The notes under the pieces: generated by a model
The model's database searches: none
What the model was told of the DNA's origin: nothing
Seen by the model: the letters and a program-made list of their open reading frames with translations, nothing else
Shown here: positions 31,545-40,084 of the stretch, one piece after another
Layout: each line of letters starts with the position of its first letter
How positions within the stretch are numbered: position 1 is the first letter of the stretch
Source of the DNA: VAZQ01 sp963827585
GTDB taxonomy: Bacteria > Pseudomonadota > Alphaproteobacteria > Rhizobiales > Xanthobacteraceae
Assembly (NCBI GenBank): GCA_963827585.1
Contig: CAWHCK010000053.1
Coordinates: forward strand, 1-64,000
Direction of reading: 5' to 3'
Length of the DNA stretch: 64,000 nucleotides
Program-made: the position numbers and the translations under genes

Positions 31545-32527
31545 ATGCGACGCGTGAGTCTTTCTGGTCGCCTTGTGCTCGCCGTCGGCGGCGCGCAGGC
31601 AAGCCCAGGACAAGTATCCGAGCAAGCCGGTCAAGGTCGTGGTGCCGTTCGGGCCGGGCAGCGCTACCGACATCGTCATACGCATCGTGGGCGAGCACAT
31701 GCGGCCGATTCTCGGCCAGCCGGTGGTGATCGAAAACAAGCCGGGCGCCTTCGGCATCATTGCCATCGAGGAGATGGCGCGCTCGCGGCCCGACGGCTAT
31801 ACGCTGCAGATCGGCAATCCCGGCACCAACGCGCTCGCGCCCATCATCTACAAGAAGAAATTCAAGGTCGACTACGACAAGGAGGTCACCTTGGTGACCC
31901 GGCTGAGCGAGGTTCCGCTCGTGCTCGCCGCCACCACCAAGGATTTCGCGCCGAAGACCTATGCCGAATTCATCGCCTACGCCAAGGCCAATCCCGGCAA
32001 GGTGCGATATGCCAGCGTCGGCATCGGCAGCAACAACCACTACGACATGGAGGCGTTCGCCAATGGGCCGGCATCCAGCTCGTCCATCTCCCGAACAAGG
32101 GCGGCGGCGCCGCCATCACCAATGATCTCGTCACCGGCGACGCCCATGTCGCGCTTGTCAACGCGGCAAGCTCCGCGGGCGTGATCAAGGCGGGCAGCTG
32201 CGGGCCTTGGCGATCATGTCGGATGAGCGCGTGCCCGACTACGCGGACGTGCCGACGTTCAAGGAGCTCGGCTATGCGCACGGGAAAGGGCTGTGGTCGG
32301 CTCTGTATGCGCCCGCCGGCACGCCGCGCGACGTTCTCGAAACCTTGCACAAGGCGGCCGTGCAGGCGCTCGAACTCCGAGCCGGTCACGACCGCTTTCA
32401 AGAAGCAGATGATCAAGGCCGTCCCCAACTGCTCGATTCGAAGATGCGCAGGCATTCAATCGCGGCCGAGACGGCGTACTGGAAGAAGGTCACCGACGAG
32501 GTGAAGGTCGAGTTGCCGGACAACTGA
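31545..32527 (+). CDS. TctC/Bug-family periplasmic substrate-binding protein, frameshifted
   Basis: A second Bug receptor similar to its neighbour at 30413. GGGGAGGA precedes ATG 31545 and MRRVSL. A frame change near 31565 leads to the signal-peptide remnant and QDKYPSKPVKVVVPFGPGSA. Clean blocks follow: TDIVIRIVGEHMRPILGQPV, ENKPGAFGIIAIEEMARSRP and FAPKTYAEFIAYAKANPGKV. After about 32065 frame changes give HLPNKGGGAAITNDLVTGDA and ADVPTFKELGYAHGKGLWSA, ending DEVKVELPDN. About 327 residues. Tandem receptors suggest duplication with possible ligand divergence. The 143-base spacer before it holds no gene. Confidence 0.85.
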
Positions 32528-32608
32528 GCGGCGGCTGCCGCGTTTCGACGCGGCGGAAGCGTTCACACCACATCGCGACACCGCGCGCAAGAGGGGAGAG
32601 ACGCAGCG

Positions 32609-34296
32609 ATGAAGATGGAGGCCGCTCCGCCGTGCCGGCCTACGGCATCGTGGTCGAGAAGGACGTCGATGTCCCGATGCGGGACGGCGCGCGGCTCAAG
32701 GCCGACGTCTTCCGGCCGGACGATGCCGGCAAGTTTCCCGCAATCTTGAATCTCGGCCCGTACCAGAAGGACAAGCTGTGGGTTCCGCCCGAGACGCTGG
32801 AGGAAAAGCCGAACCCGCTGATGAACTGGGAGACCGTCAACCCGCAATGGTGGGTGCCGAAGGGCTACGCGGCCGTGCGGGTCGACGGGCGCGGCAGCGG
32901 GAAATCGCCCGGCCAGTGCGAACCGTGGTCGCTCGCCGAGTCGATCGATTTCTACGACGCGATCGAATGGGCGGCGGCGCAGCCGTGGTGCTCGGGCAAG
33001 GTCGGGCTCTCCGGCATCTCCTATTTCGCGATCAACCAATGGTTCGTCGCCAATCATCAGCCGCCGTCATTGAAGGCGATCATCCCCTGGGAAGGCTTCG
33101 CCGACCTCTACCGCGACGCGCTGTTCCATGGCGGGATCCTCAGCCTGTTCATGCCCAATTGGTTCGTGGCGCACCTGATGCACCATCTCGTCGGCCGCGC
33201 CTCGCGGCACCATCCGAACGCCTGGCAGACCAATACGCTGCATTTCTGGCTGCGGCAACAGCCTCGACAGCGGCGCCTTCCGCGGCGCGCAGGCGCAATG
33301 GGACAAGATCACGGTGCCGATGTTCAGCGTCGGCAACTGGTCGGGCATGGCGACTGCATCTGCGCGGCAACACCGAGGCCTTCATGCGCGCCGCGTCGCA
33401 AGCACAAGAAGCTGCGCATCCATGCCGGCACGCACGTGCATCCGTTCTACACCGAGGACGGGCGGCGCGATCAGCTGCGCTTCTTCGACTACTGGCTCAA
33501 GGGCATCGACAACGGCGTCATGGACGAGCCGCCGGTGAAGCTTGCGATCCGCAAGGGCCGCGACGAGGTCGAGTGGCGCGCACGAGCACGAGTGGCCGCT
33601 TGCGCGCACGCAATGGACCAAGTTCTATTTCGATCTGTCGAAGACCGCGCCCGGCACGGCCGCGAATACCGGCAGGCTTGTCGCCGCCAATCCCGCGACG
33701 CCGAGATCGCGCACCTATGCCGCGACCAGCCTGGGCTCGATGGGTTCGACCTCCGCGGCATCGTCGCAGGTGATGGGCGGCGGCATCAAGCCCGGCATGG
33801 GGGTCGCGCTGGAGACGCCGCCGCTGGCGCAGGATGTCGAGGTCACCGGACCGGTCGCCGCCGTGCTGTGGGTCTCGAGCTCGACCGAGGACATGGATCT
33901 GTTCCTCACGCTCCGCAACATCGACGCCGACGGCAACGAGGTGCTGGAGACCGGCCAGCAGGGCGCGCCGGTGCCGGTGGCGAAAGGCTGGCTGCGCGTC
34001 TCGCACCGCGAGCTCGATCCGGAGCTGTCGTTGCCGTATCGCCCGTATCACACGCATCAGCGGCGGCTCTATCTGACGCCCGGCGAGATCGTCGAGGTCG
34101 AGGTCGAGATCTGGCCGACCTCGATGGTGTTCGGAAGGGCCACCGCATCCGCCTCGACATCCAGCCGCGCGACGGCGTCGGCAGCGCCTCCTACATGCAC
34201 TATCACGCCGACTACAACACCGGGACCAATACGATCCATGCCGGCGGCGAGCGGGAATCCTACCTGCTGCTGCCGGTCATCCCGGAACCGCGCTAG
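32609..34296 (+). CDS. CocE/NonD-family serine hydrolase, frameshifted
   Basis: An X-Pro-dipeptidyl-peptidase S15/cocaine-esterase-like acyl hydrolase that would cleave an ester or amide. A frameshift just after ATG 32609 (GAGGGGAGAG upstream) leads into GIVVEKDVDVPMRDGARLKA, the family start. DVFRPDDAGKFPAILNLGPY, GYAAVRVDGRGSGKSPGQCE and the nucleophile elbow GKVGLSGISYFAINQW follow. Later frames give KLRIHAGTHVHPFYTEDGRR and DQLRFFDYWLKGIDNGVMD, then a jelly-roll C-terminal domain with PPLAQDVEVTGPVAAVLWVS. About 562 residues, family size. No obvious signal peptide. Its place between TctC and TctB suggests it acts on the transported compound. Confidence 0.82.
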
Positions 34297-34310
34297 GTCC
34301 ACGCATCCGG

Positions 34311-34835
34311 ATGAAGCCGATGACGACCGAGCCGCAGCCAGCGACGCCCCGGTCCGAGGCACGGCATCACGTTGCGGGCGTGCTGGCGCGCAAGGACGTG
34401 CTGGCCGGCCTGATGTTCATCGGCGTCGCGGTGCTCGGGCTGTGGCTGTCGCGCGAACTATCCCATCGGCACGGCGTTGCGCATGGGCACCGGCTACGTG
34501 CCGCGGCTGCTGTGCTGGATCCTGCTCGGCCTCGGCGTGTCGTGCTCGTCAGGGGCTGCGCGACGCGCGATGCCGCGAGCGCGCTCGACCGGCGCGTGTC
34601 GGCATGGCGGCCGGTCGTGTTCGTCACCGCCGAGCCTGGTGATTTTCGGGCTCACCATCGAGCGGCTCGGGCTCGTCGTTTCGATCCTGCTGCTGGTCGG
34701 CGTCGGCGCCGTCGCGGCGCGCGACTTGCGGCCGCTCGAAGCCGTCGCCGCCGCGCTGGTGCTGATCGCGCTGTCCTGGGGCGATCTTCATTCTCGGGCT
34801 GGGGCTGCACGATCCCGGTCTGGCCGGAGTGGTAG
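34311..34835 (+). CDS. TctB-family small membrane subunit of a tripartite tricarboxylate transporter, frameshifted
   Basis: The small four-helix membrane protein TctB sits with TctA in the inner membrane. The start MKPMTTEPQPATPRSEARHH precedes the first helix DVLAGLMFIGVAVLGLWLS. Other frames give MRMGTGYVPRLLCWILLGLG, SLVIFGLTIERLGLVVSILL and EAVAAALVLIALSW; the end IPVWPEW touches the TctA start (stop TAG immediately before its ATG). About 174 residues. The position directly before tctA and the MGTGYVPR block identify it despite three or four frame changes. Confidence 0.8.
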   Translation: MKPMTTEPQPATPRSEARHHVAGVLARKDVLAGLMFIGVAVLGLWLSRELSHRHGVAHGHRLRAAAAVLDPARPRRVVLVRGCATRDAASALDRRVSAWRPVVFVTAEPGDFRAHHRAARARRFDPAAGRRRRRRGARLAAARSRRRRAGADRAVLGRSSFSGWGCTIPVWPEW

Positions 34836-36344
34836 ATGGAGCTCCTCGACAATCTCGCGATCGGCTTTGGGGTGGCGCTCACCCCGGCCAACCTCTTGTT
34901 CGCGCTCGCCGGCGCGCTGATCGGCACGTTGGTCGGCGTGCTCCCCGGCATCGGGCCGATCGCAACCATCGCGATGCTGCTGCCGCTGACGTTCCACCTC
35001 GAGCCGACCTCCGGCCTGATCATGCTCGCCGGCATCTTCTACGGCGCGCAGTACGGCGGCTCGACCACCGCCATCCTGGTCAACATGCCGGGCGAGACGT
35101 CGTCGGTCGTCACCTGCATCGACGGCCATCAGATGGCGCGGCAGGGCCGCGCCGGCGCCGCGCTGGCGGTGGCGGCGCTCGCCTCGTTCTTCGCGGGCTG
35201 CGTGGCGACCCTGCTGATCGCCACGTTCGCGCCGCCGCTCGCCAAGGTCGGCCAGTCGTTCGGCGCGCCGGAATATTTCTCGCTCATGGTGCTCGGCCTC
35301 ATCGCCGCGGTGGTGCTGGCGCACGGCTCGGTGATCAAGGCGGTCGCCATGATCATCCTCGGCCTGCTGCATCGGCCTGGTCGGCACCGACGGCAATACC
35401 GGCGGGACGCGCTTCACCTTCGGCATCACCGAGCTGACCGACGGCATCGACATCGCGACCCTTGCCATCGGCGTGTTCGGCATCGGCGAGATCATCACGA
35501 ATTTGGCCCGGCCGCAGGAGGCGCGCTCGATCATCGCGCAGAAGATCACGCGGCTGTGGCCGACGCGCGAGGATTTCCAGCGCGCCTGGCCGGCGGTGCT
35601 GCGCGGCACCGCGCTCGGCTCCGTGCTCGGCGTGCTCCCCGGCGGCGGCGCGACGCTGAGCGCGTTCGCCGCCTACGCGCTCGAGAAGAGATCGCTCGAA
35701 GCATCCCGCGCAGTTCGGCCACGGCGCCGTCGAAGGGCGTGGCGGGACCCGAATCCGCCAACAATGCCGGCGCGCAGACCTCGTTCATTCCCATGCTCAC
35801 GCTCGGAATCCCGGGCAACGCGGTCATGGCGCTGATGATCGGCGCGCTCACCATCCACGGCATCCAGCCCGGCCCGCAGATCATGACCGAACGCCCCGGC
35901 ATGTTCTGGGGCATGATCGCCAGCATGTGGCTCGGCAATCTGATGCTGGTGGTGATCAACTTGCCGCTCATCGGCATGTGGGTTCAGCTGCTGAAAGTGC
36001 CGTACCGCTTTCTCTATCTCGCGATCCTGCTGTTCTGCGGCATCGGCGTCTACACCGTGAGCAACAGCTCCGCCGCCGTGCTGCTGGCGGCGCTGTTCGG
36101 CGTGCTGGGCTACGTCTTCACGCGGCTCGAATGCGAGCCGGCGCCGATGATTCTCGGCTTCGTGCTCGGCCCGCTGATGGAGGAGAATCTTCGCCGCGCC
36201 ATGCGGATTTCCGGCGGCGATCCGATGATCTTCGTGCAGCGGCCGATCAGCCTCGGCCTGCTGCTCGCTGCGCTCGCGCTCTGCCTCCTGGTGGCGCTGC
36301 CGGCGATCCGCAGCAAGCGCGAGGAGGCATTTCAGGAGCCGTAG
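34836..36344 (+). CDS. TctA-family large membrane subunit of a tripartite tricarboxylate transporter, internal frameshift pair
   Basis: TctA is the large permease of the transporter, with about 12 membrane helices. It starts MELLDNLAIGFGVALTPANL directly after TctB and shows the family signatures LIGTLVGVLPGIGPIATIAM and FYGAQYGGSTTAILVNMPGE. Between about 35370 and 35720 the true product moves to other frames (IGVFGIGEIITNLARPQEAR, GSVLGVLPGGGATLSAFAAY) and then returns, so one long frame spans the gene while its middle is nonsense. Then GPESANNAGAQTSFIPMLTL and GIPGNAVMALMIGALTIHGI follow. About 502 residues. It ends the transporter operon 62 bases from the convergent reductase gene. Confidence 0.9.
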   Translation: MELLDNLAIGFGVALTPANLLFALAGALIGTLVGVLPGIGPIATIAMLLPLTFHLEPTSGLIMLAGIFYGAQYGGSTTAILVNMPGETSSVVTCIDGHQMARQGRAGAALAVAALASFFAGCVATLLIATFAPPLAKVGQSFGAPEYFSLMVLGLIAAVVLAHGSVIKAVAMIILGLLHRPGRHRRQYRRDALHLRHHRADRRHRHRDPCHRRVRHRRDHHEFGPAAGGALDHRAEDHAAVADARGFPARLAGGAARHRARLRARRAPRRRRDAERVRRLRAREEIARSIPRSSATAPSKGVAGPESANNAGAQTSFIPMLTLGIPGNAVMALMIGALTIHGIQPGPQIMTERPGMFWGMIASMWLGNLMLVVINLPLIGMWVQLLKVPYRFLYLAILLFCGIGVYTVSNSSAAVLLAALFGVLGYVFTRLECEPAPMILGFVLGPLMEENLRRAMRISGGDPMIFVQRPISLGLLLAALALCLLVALPAIRSKREEAFQEP

Positions 36345-36406
36345 CCACGCGTGGCAGCGAAACCCATCACCTCGCCGCGCTCGCCAGTCGCAGACACCTA
36401 GGCCGA

Positions 36407-38057
36407 TCAGATAGACGTCCTGCTGATAACGTCCGGACTTCTTGAGGTTGGCGACGAACGCGATCGCCTCGTCGGTGGTGCGTGCGCCATGCGCGGCCAC
36501 GATCTCGACCCAGGCCGCCTCGACGTCCTTGGCCATGCGTTTGGCGTCACCGCAGACATAGACATGCGCGCCGTCGGCGAGCCAGGCCCAGAGATCGCGA
36601 CCGACCTCGCGCATGCGGTCCTGGACGTAGAATTTCTCGGCGCCGTCGCGCGACCAGGCGAGCGACAGTCGGGTGAGGGCGCCCGCGGCCTTCATGCCGG
36701 TGAGCTCGTCCTCGTAGAAGAAATCATGGTTGCTGCGCTGGTGGCCGAAGAACAGCCAATTGCGCCCCGGCGCTCCGCCCGCCATGCGCTCGTGAAGGAA
36801 GGCGCGGAACGGCGCGATGCCGGTGCCCGGGCCGATCATGATGATCGGCACCGACGAGTCGGCGGGAAGGCCGAAATGCTGGGCCTTCTGGACATAGACG
36901 TTGACCATGTCTCCGGGACGCAGGCGCTCGCCGAGAAAGGTGGATGCCACGCCGAGCCGGCTGCGGCCGTCGACGGCATAACGCACCGTATCGACGCACA
37001 GCGCCATGCGCTTGTCGTCGACCTTCGGCGACGACGCGATGGAATAGAGCCGCGGCTGCAGCGGATCGAGCGCCTCGATGAAGGCTTCCGGATCCGGTCG
37101 CGCGCCCGCAAACTTCTGGATGGCGGCGAGCACGTCGAGCGTGGCGGCATCGCCGTCGGGATCCTCGCCGGCGGCAAGCGCCTTCGCCTTCTGTCGCCGC
37201 TCGCCGCCGGCAATGTAGGAGAACAGTTGAAACAGCATGTCGGGCGCGGCGCCGAGCGAGACGCCGTCGATCAGCACGTCGCGCAGCGCGCGGCCGCCGA
37301 TCGGAAAATCCGGCGGGGCGTCGAGCGCAGCGATGACGGCGTCGGCGAGGGCGGGATCGTTGGTCGGAAAGATGCCGAACGCATCGCCCACGGCATAGTC
37401 GATGCCGGTCGTGGCCAGATCGAACTCGATGTGCCAGGTTTGCTTTTCCGAGCCCGGCTTGTTGAGGCGGGTGCGCGAGAGAAAGCGCGCCTCCGCGGGA
37501 CATTCACGTGAACGCCCCCGCGCGGCGGCGGGTGCAACCGTAGCATCGGCAGGCGTTGGGGTCTCGACCGGTCCCTTGGTCGGGGTCTTGGCGGCCGCCG
37601 GCGCCGTGCCAAGCTCCTCGTTCAGGGCCTTGAGCATGCGGGTGGTTTCCTTGCCACCGGGCACGCAGAGATTCAGCCGCTTTTCCTTTTCGAAGAAAAT
37701 GGCGTCCGAATAGTCCTGACAGGTGTATCCGCATTGTCCGCAGTCCTGTTGTCCCATGGCTGCCATCATCCGCCGGCGCAGCGGACGGCCTTCGGCAAGC
37801 GTCATGCGGTCGTTGAGGGCCATGGCGGGGTCGTGCCATGGCGCGCCGTCATCGTCGTTCTCGGTGGTCGCAGCGCTTGGCGCAGCGAGATCGAGCGCGC
37901 CCGGCAACAGCGCCGCAGCCTGCTCCAACGAGAGCGGCACGACACCGTGCTCGAGCGAAAGCAGCCCCGCGAACAGGCCGTCGAGCCACACGCGCTGCTC
38001 GACGCTGAACGGCGCGCTTTCCGGGATGAGCGATGGAGCTTTCTGCGGCTGCATCAT
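36407..38057 (-). CDS. sulfite/nitrite reductase flavoprotein component with Fe-S domain, no FMN domain
   Basis: A cytoplasmic electron-transfer subunit for the adjacent sirohaem reductase. N-terminal about 100 residues are helical; then an Fe-S domain reads QQDCGQCGYTCQDYSDAIFF and LNLCVPGGKETTRML, a CX2CX3CX17C set. The rest is a CysJ-like FAD/NADP module: LNKPGSEKQTWHIEFDLATT, PRLYSIASSP (FAD), RPGDMVNVYVQ, MIGPGTGIAPFRAFLHERM (NADP) and HVYVCGDAKRMAKDVEAAW. The flavodoxin (FMN) domain of CysJ is absent. The end KKSGRYQQDVY is canonical but the stop is lost; a one-base shift gives TGA at 36407-36409. Its start overlaps the reductase stop (ATGATG over TGA). About 549 residues. Confidence 0.84.
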
Positions 38058-39832
38058 TCGACCGCCTCGCTTTCGATCAGGGATCGCAGCGCCTCGACCT
38101 CGTGCCGCCGGGTGAACGCGAGAAAGCTCTCCTGCGGCGAGGCGCGATGCGCGAGATAGGCCTTGAGCAGGCGCTCGACGGTCCGTGGCGCATCCTCGGC
38201 CTTGACGTCGTGATAGATTTCCGGCGCGATCGCCGCGTCCGGCCCGAAGCCGCCGCCGACATGAATGTGGTAGCCCTCGACTGTGTCGCCGTCGTCGGAG
38301 ACCTGCACCTTGCAGGCAATCAGCCCGATGTCGCCGATGTAATGCTGGGCGCAGGAGTGATGACATCCGGTCAGATGGATGTTCACCGGCCCGTCGAGCG
38401 CGACGCGGCTTTCGCACCAGCGGGCGATCTCCTCGGCGTGCCGCTTGGTGTCGGAGGCCGCGAACTTGCAGCCGACATTGCCGGTGCAGGCGACGAGCCC
38501 GGCGCGGATCGAGTTTGCGTTGGTGGAGAGGCCGAGCTCGTCGATCCGCGCTCGCGCCGCCGCGACCTGTTCCGATGGTACGCCGGAGATGATCAGGTTC
38601 TGCCAAACGGTGAGGCGGATATCGCCGTCGCCGAGGTCGCGGGCGACCGCCGCCAGCCCGCGCATCTGCTCGGCGGTCATCTTGCCGACCGGCAGGACGA
38701 CGCCGATCCAATTGCGGTCGGGCTGCTTCTGCGGATGCACGCCGATATGGGCGGCGCGATCGAAGGGCGGACGCGCCTTGATCGCGTCAACCGCAATGCG
38801 GTCGAGCTTGCGGCCGAGCTTCTCCTCGGCCAGGGCCAGCACCTTGTCCAGCCCCATCCGGTCGATGACGTATTTGAGCCTCGCCTTGTTGCGGTCGGTG
38901 CGGTCGCCATGATCGATGAACACGCGCACGATGGCGTCCGCCACCTTGCTCGCATCCGCCGGCTTGACCACCACGCCGGTGTCGCGCGCGAAATCCCGGT
39001 GACCGGTGATGCCGCCGACCATGAGGCGAAACCACACGCCCGGCGCGACCCCGAAGCCGTCCTTCACCTCGACCGCCTGGAAGCCGATATCGTTGGTGTC
39101 TTCCAGGACCGGGATGATGCCGGCGCCGTCGAAGCCGACATTGAACTTGCGCGGCAGTCCGTAGAGCGCACGCTCGTTGAGAATGTGGAAATGCCATTCG
39201 CGGGCGTAGGGACGCGTGTCGATCAGCTCTTGCGGATCGATGCCCGCGGTCGGCGATCCCGTGACATTGCGAATGTTGTCGGCACCCGAGCCGCGCGAGG
39301 CGAGCCCGAGGTCCTGGACCCCCTCGACCATGGCGACGGCGTTCACCGCCTCGATCTCGCGCACCTGGAGGTTGGCGCGGGTGGTGACGTGGGCATAGCC
39401 GCCGCCGTAGCGCACGGCGAGATCGGCAACTCCCGCAAACTGCCAATGGGAGAGGATGCCGTTCGGCATCCGCAGCCGGCACATGTAGGAGTTCTGGTTC
39501 GGCGCCACGTAGAACAGGCCGAAGTAGCGCCAGCGGAAATTGTCGGCGGGCTTGGGATATTCGTTGTTCGCCGCCTGCGCCTTCAGGCGTTCGTAGCCAT
39601 CGAAGGGGTGCAACTCGCGCTTGAATTTTTCCTGCTCGGAGAGCTTGCCGCCGGCCGCGAGCACGCGATCCTGCGCGTAGAGGTGCGGAGCGTCGGGTCC
39701 GCTCGGTTCCGACGAGGTCGATCCTTGGGCGGCGGGAGCGCCGCCGGTGGCGCGCGCGGCCTTGGCGATCTGCAGACCGGCTACGAACCCTTCGAGATAC
39801 CGCTTTTGTTCGGGATTGAAGTCGCCGGACAT
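38054..39832 (-). CDS. sirohaem/4Fe-4S nitrite or sulfite reductase (NirA/CysI family)
   Basis: An intact 592-residue assimilatory six-electron reductase that makes ammonia from nitrite or sulfide from sulfite. It carries two copies of the NIR/SIR ferredoxin-like plus catalytic fold. Sirohaem-binding sequence includes YGGGYAHVTTRANLQVR, and the cluster ligands are CTGNVGCKFA (CX5C) and LTGCHHSCAQHYIGDIG (CX3C). The N-terminus is extended by about 90 residues with an alanine/serine-rich linker. Start ATG 39832 has GGGAAG upstream. With the downstream flavoprotein it forms an operon. The choice between nitrite and sulfite is not settled by sequence; NirA-like features and the lack of cys genes leave both open. 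Confidence 0.9.
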   Translation of the reverse strand: MSGDFNPEQKRYLEGFVAGLQIAKAARATGGAPAAQGSTSSEPSGPDAPHLYAQDRVLAAGGKLSEQEKFKRELHPFDGYERLKAQAANNEYPKPADNFRWRYFGLFYVAPNQNSYMCRLRMPNGILSHWQFAGVADLAVRYGGGYAHVTTRANLQVREIEAVNAVAMVEGVQDLGLASRGSGADNIRNVTGSPTAGIDPQELIDTRPYAREWHFHILNERALYGLPRKFNVGFDGAGIIPVLEDTNDIGFQAVEVKDGFGVAPGVWFRLMVGGITGHRDFARDTGVVVKPADASKVADAIVRVFIDHGDRTDRNKARLKYVIDRMGLDKVLALAEEKLGRKLDRIAVDAIKARPPFDRAAHIGVHPQKQPDRNWIGVVLPVGKMTAEQMRGLAAVARDLGDGDIRLTVWQNLIISGVPSEQVAAARARIDELGLSTNANSIRAGLVACTGNVGCKFAASDTKRHAEEIARWCESRVALDGPVNIHLTGCHHSCAQHYIGDIGLIACKVQVSDDGDTVEGYHIHVGGGFGPDAAIAPEIYHDVKAEDAPRTVERLLKAYLAHRASPQESFLAFTRRHEVEALRSLIESEAVE

Positions 39833-40084
39833 CGCTTCCCGTTTTGGCTCCGGGTTTGCGCAGCGCGCATGCCAAAAAGCCGGGCGAACGGCCTCCGTTG
39901 GCCCGGCATGCTGCAAAGCAGCAAAGACCGTGCCAAGCCGGTCGGGCTTGTTTTGCTTGGGGAATTTTGGTTCCCAGCGGGCCGATTACGCCGTGGGTCT
40001 GGGCAGGCAGCCGGGTTCTGCGTTGAAAATATAAGCAGCCGTATCGGCCATCATTTCAGGCGGCACGGGTGGGTTCCGTCCCGA
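39833..40084. other. reductase promoter region with palindrome
   Basis: About 250 bases without a gene, upstream of the minus-strand reductase operon and downstream of the HWE kinase. It holds TGCTGCAAAGCAGCA at 39909-39923, a perfect palindrome with six-base arms, and the hairpin CAAGCCGGTCGGGCTTG followed by TTTT near 39941-39961. Confidence 0.45.
39909..39923. promoter_or_regulatory. candidate operator palindrome upstream of the reductase operon
   Basis: TGCTGCAAAGCAGCA has perfect arms TGCTGC/GCAGCA around AAA. It sits 77 bases upstream of the sirohaem reductase start, a common place for an operator. The binding protein is unknown, and chance palindromes occur in GC-rich DNA. Confidence 0.3.

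Noticed and set aside
35673..38711. A 1012-codon frame containing the reductase flavoprotein.
   Set aside because: Only 36407-38057 is family sequence; both extensions overlap neighbouring genes antisense.
39941..39961. A hairpin followed by four T that resembles a rho-independent terminator.
   Set aside because: It would act on the plus strand, where no gene precedes it; the stem is only six base pairs.
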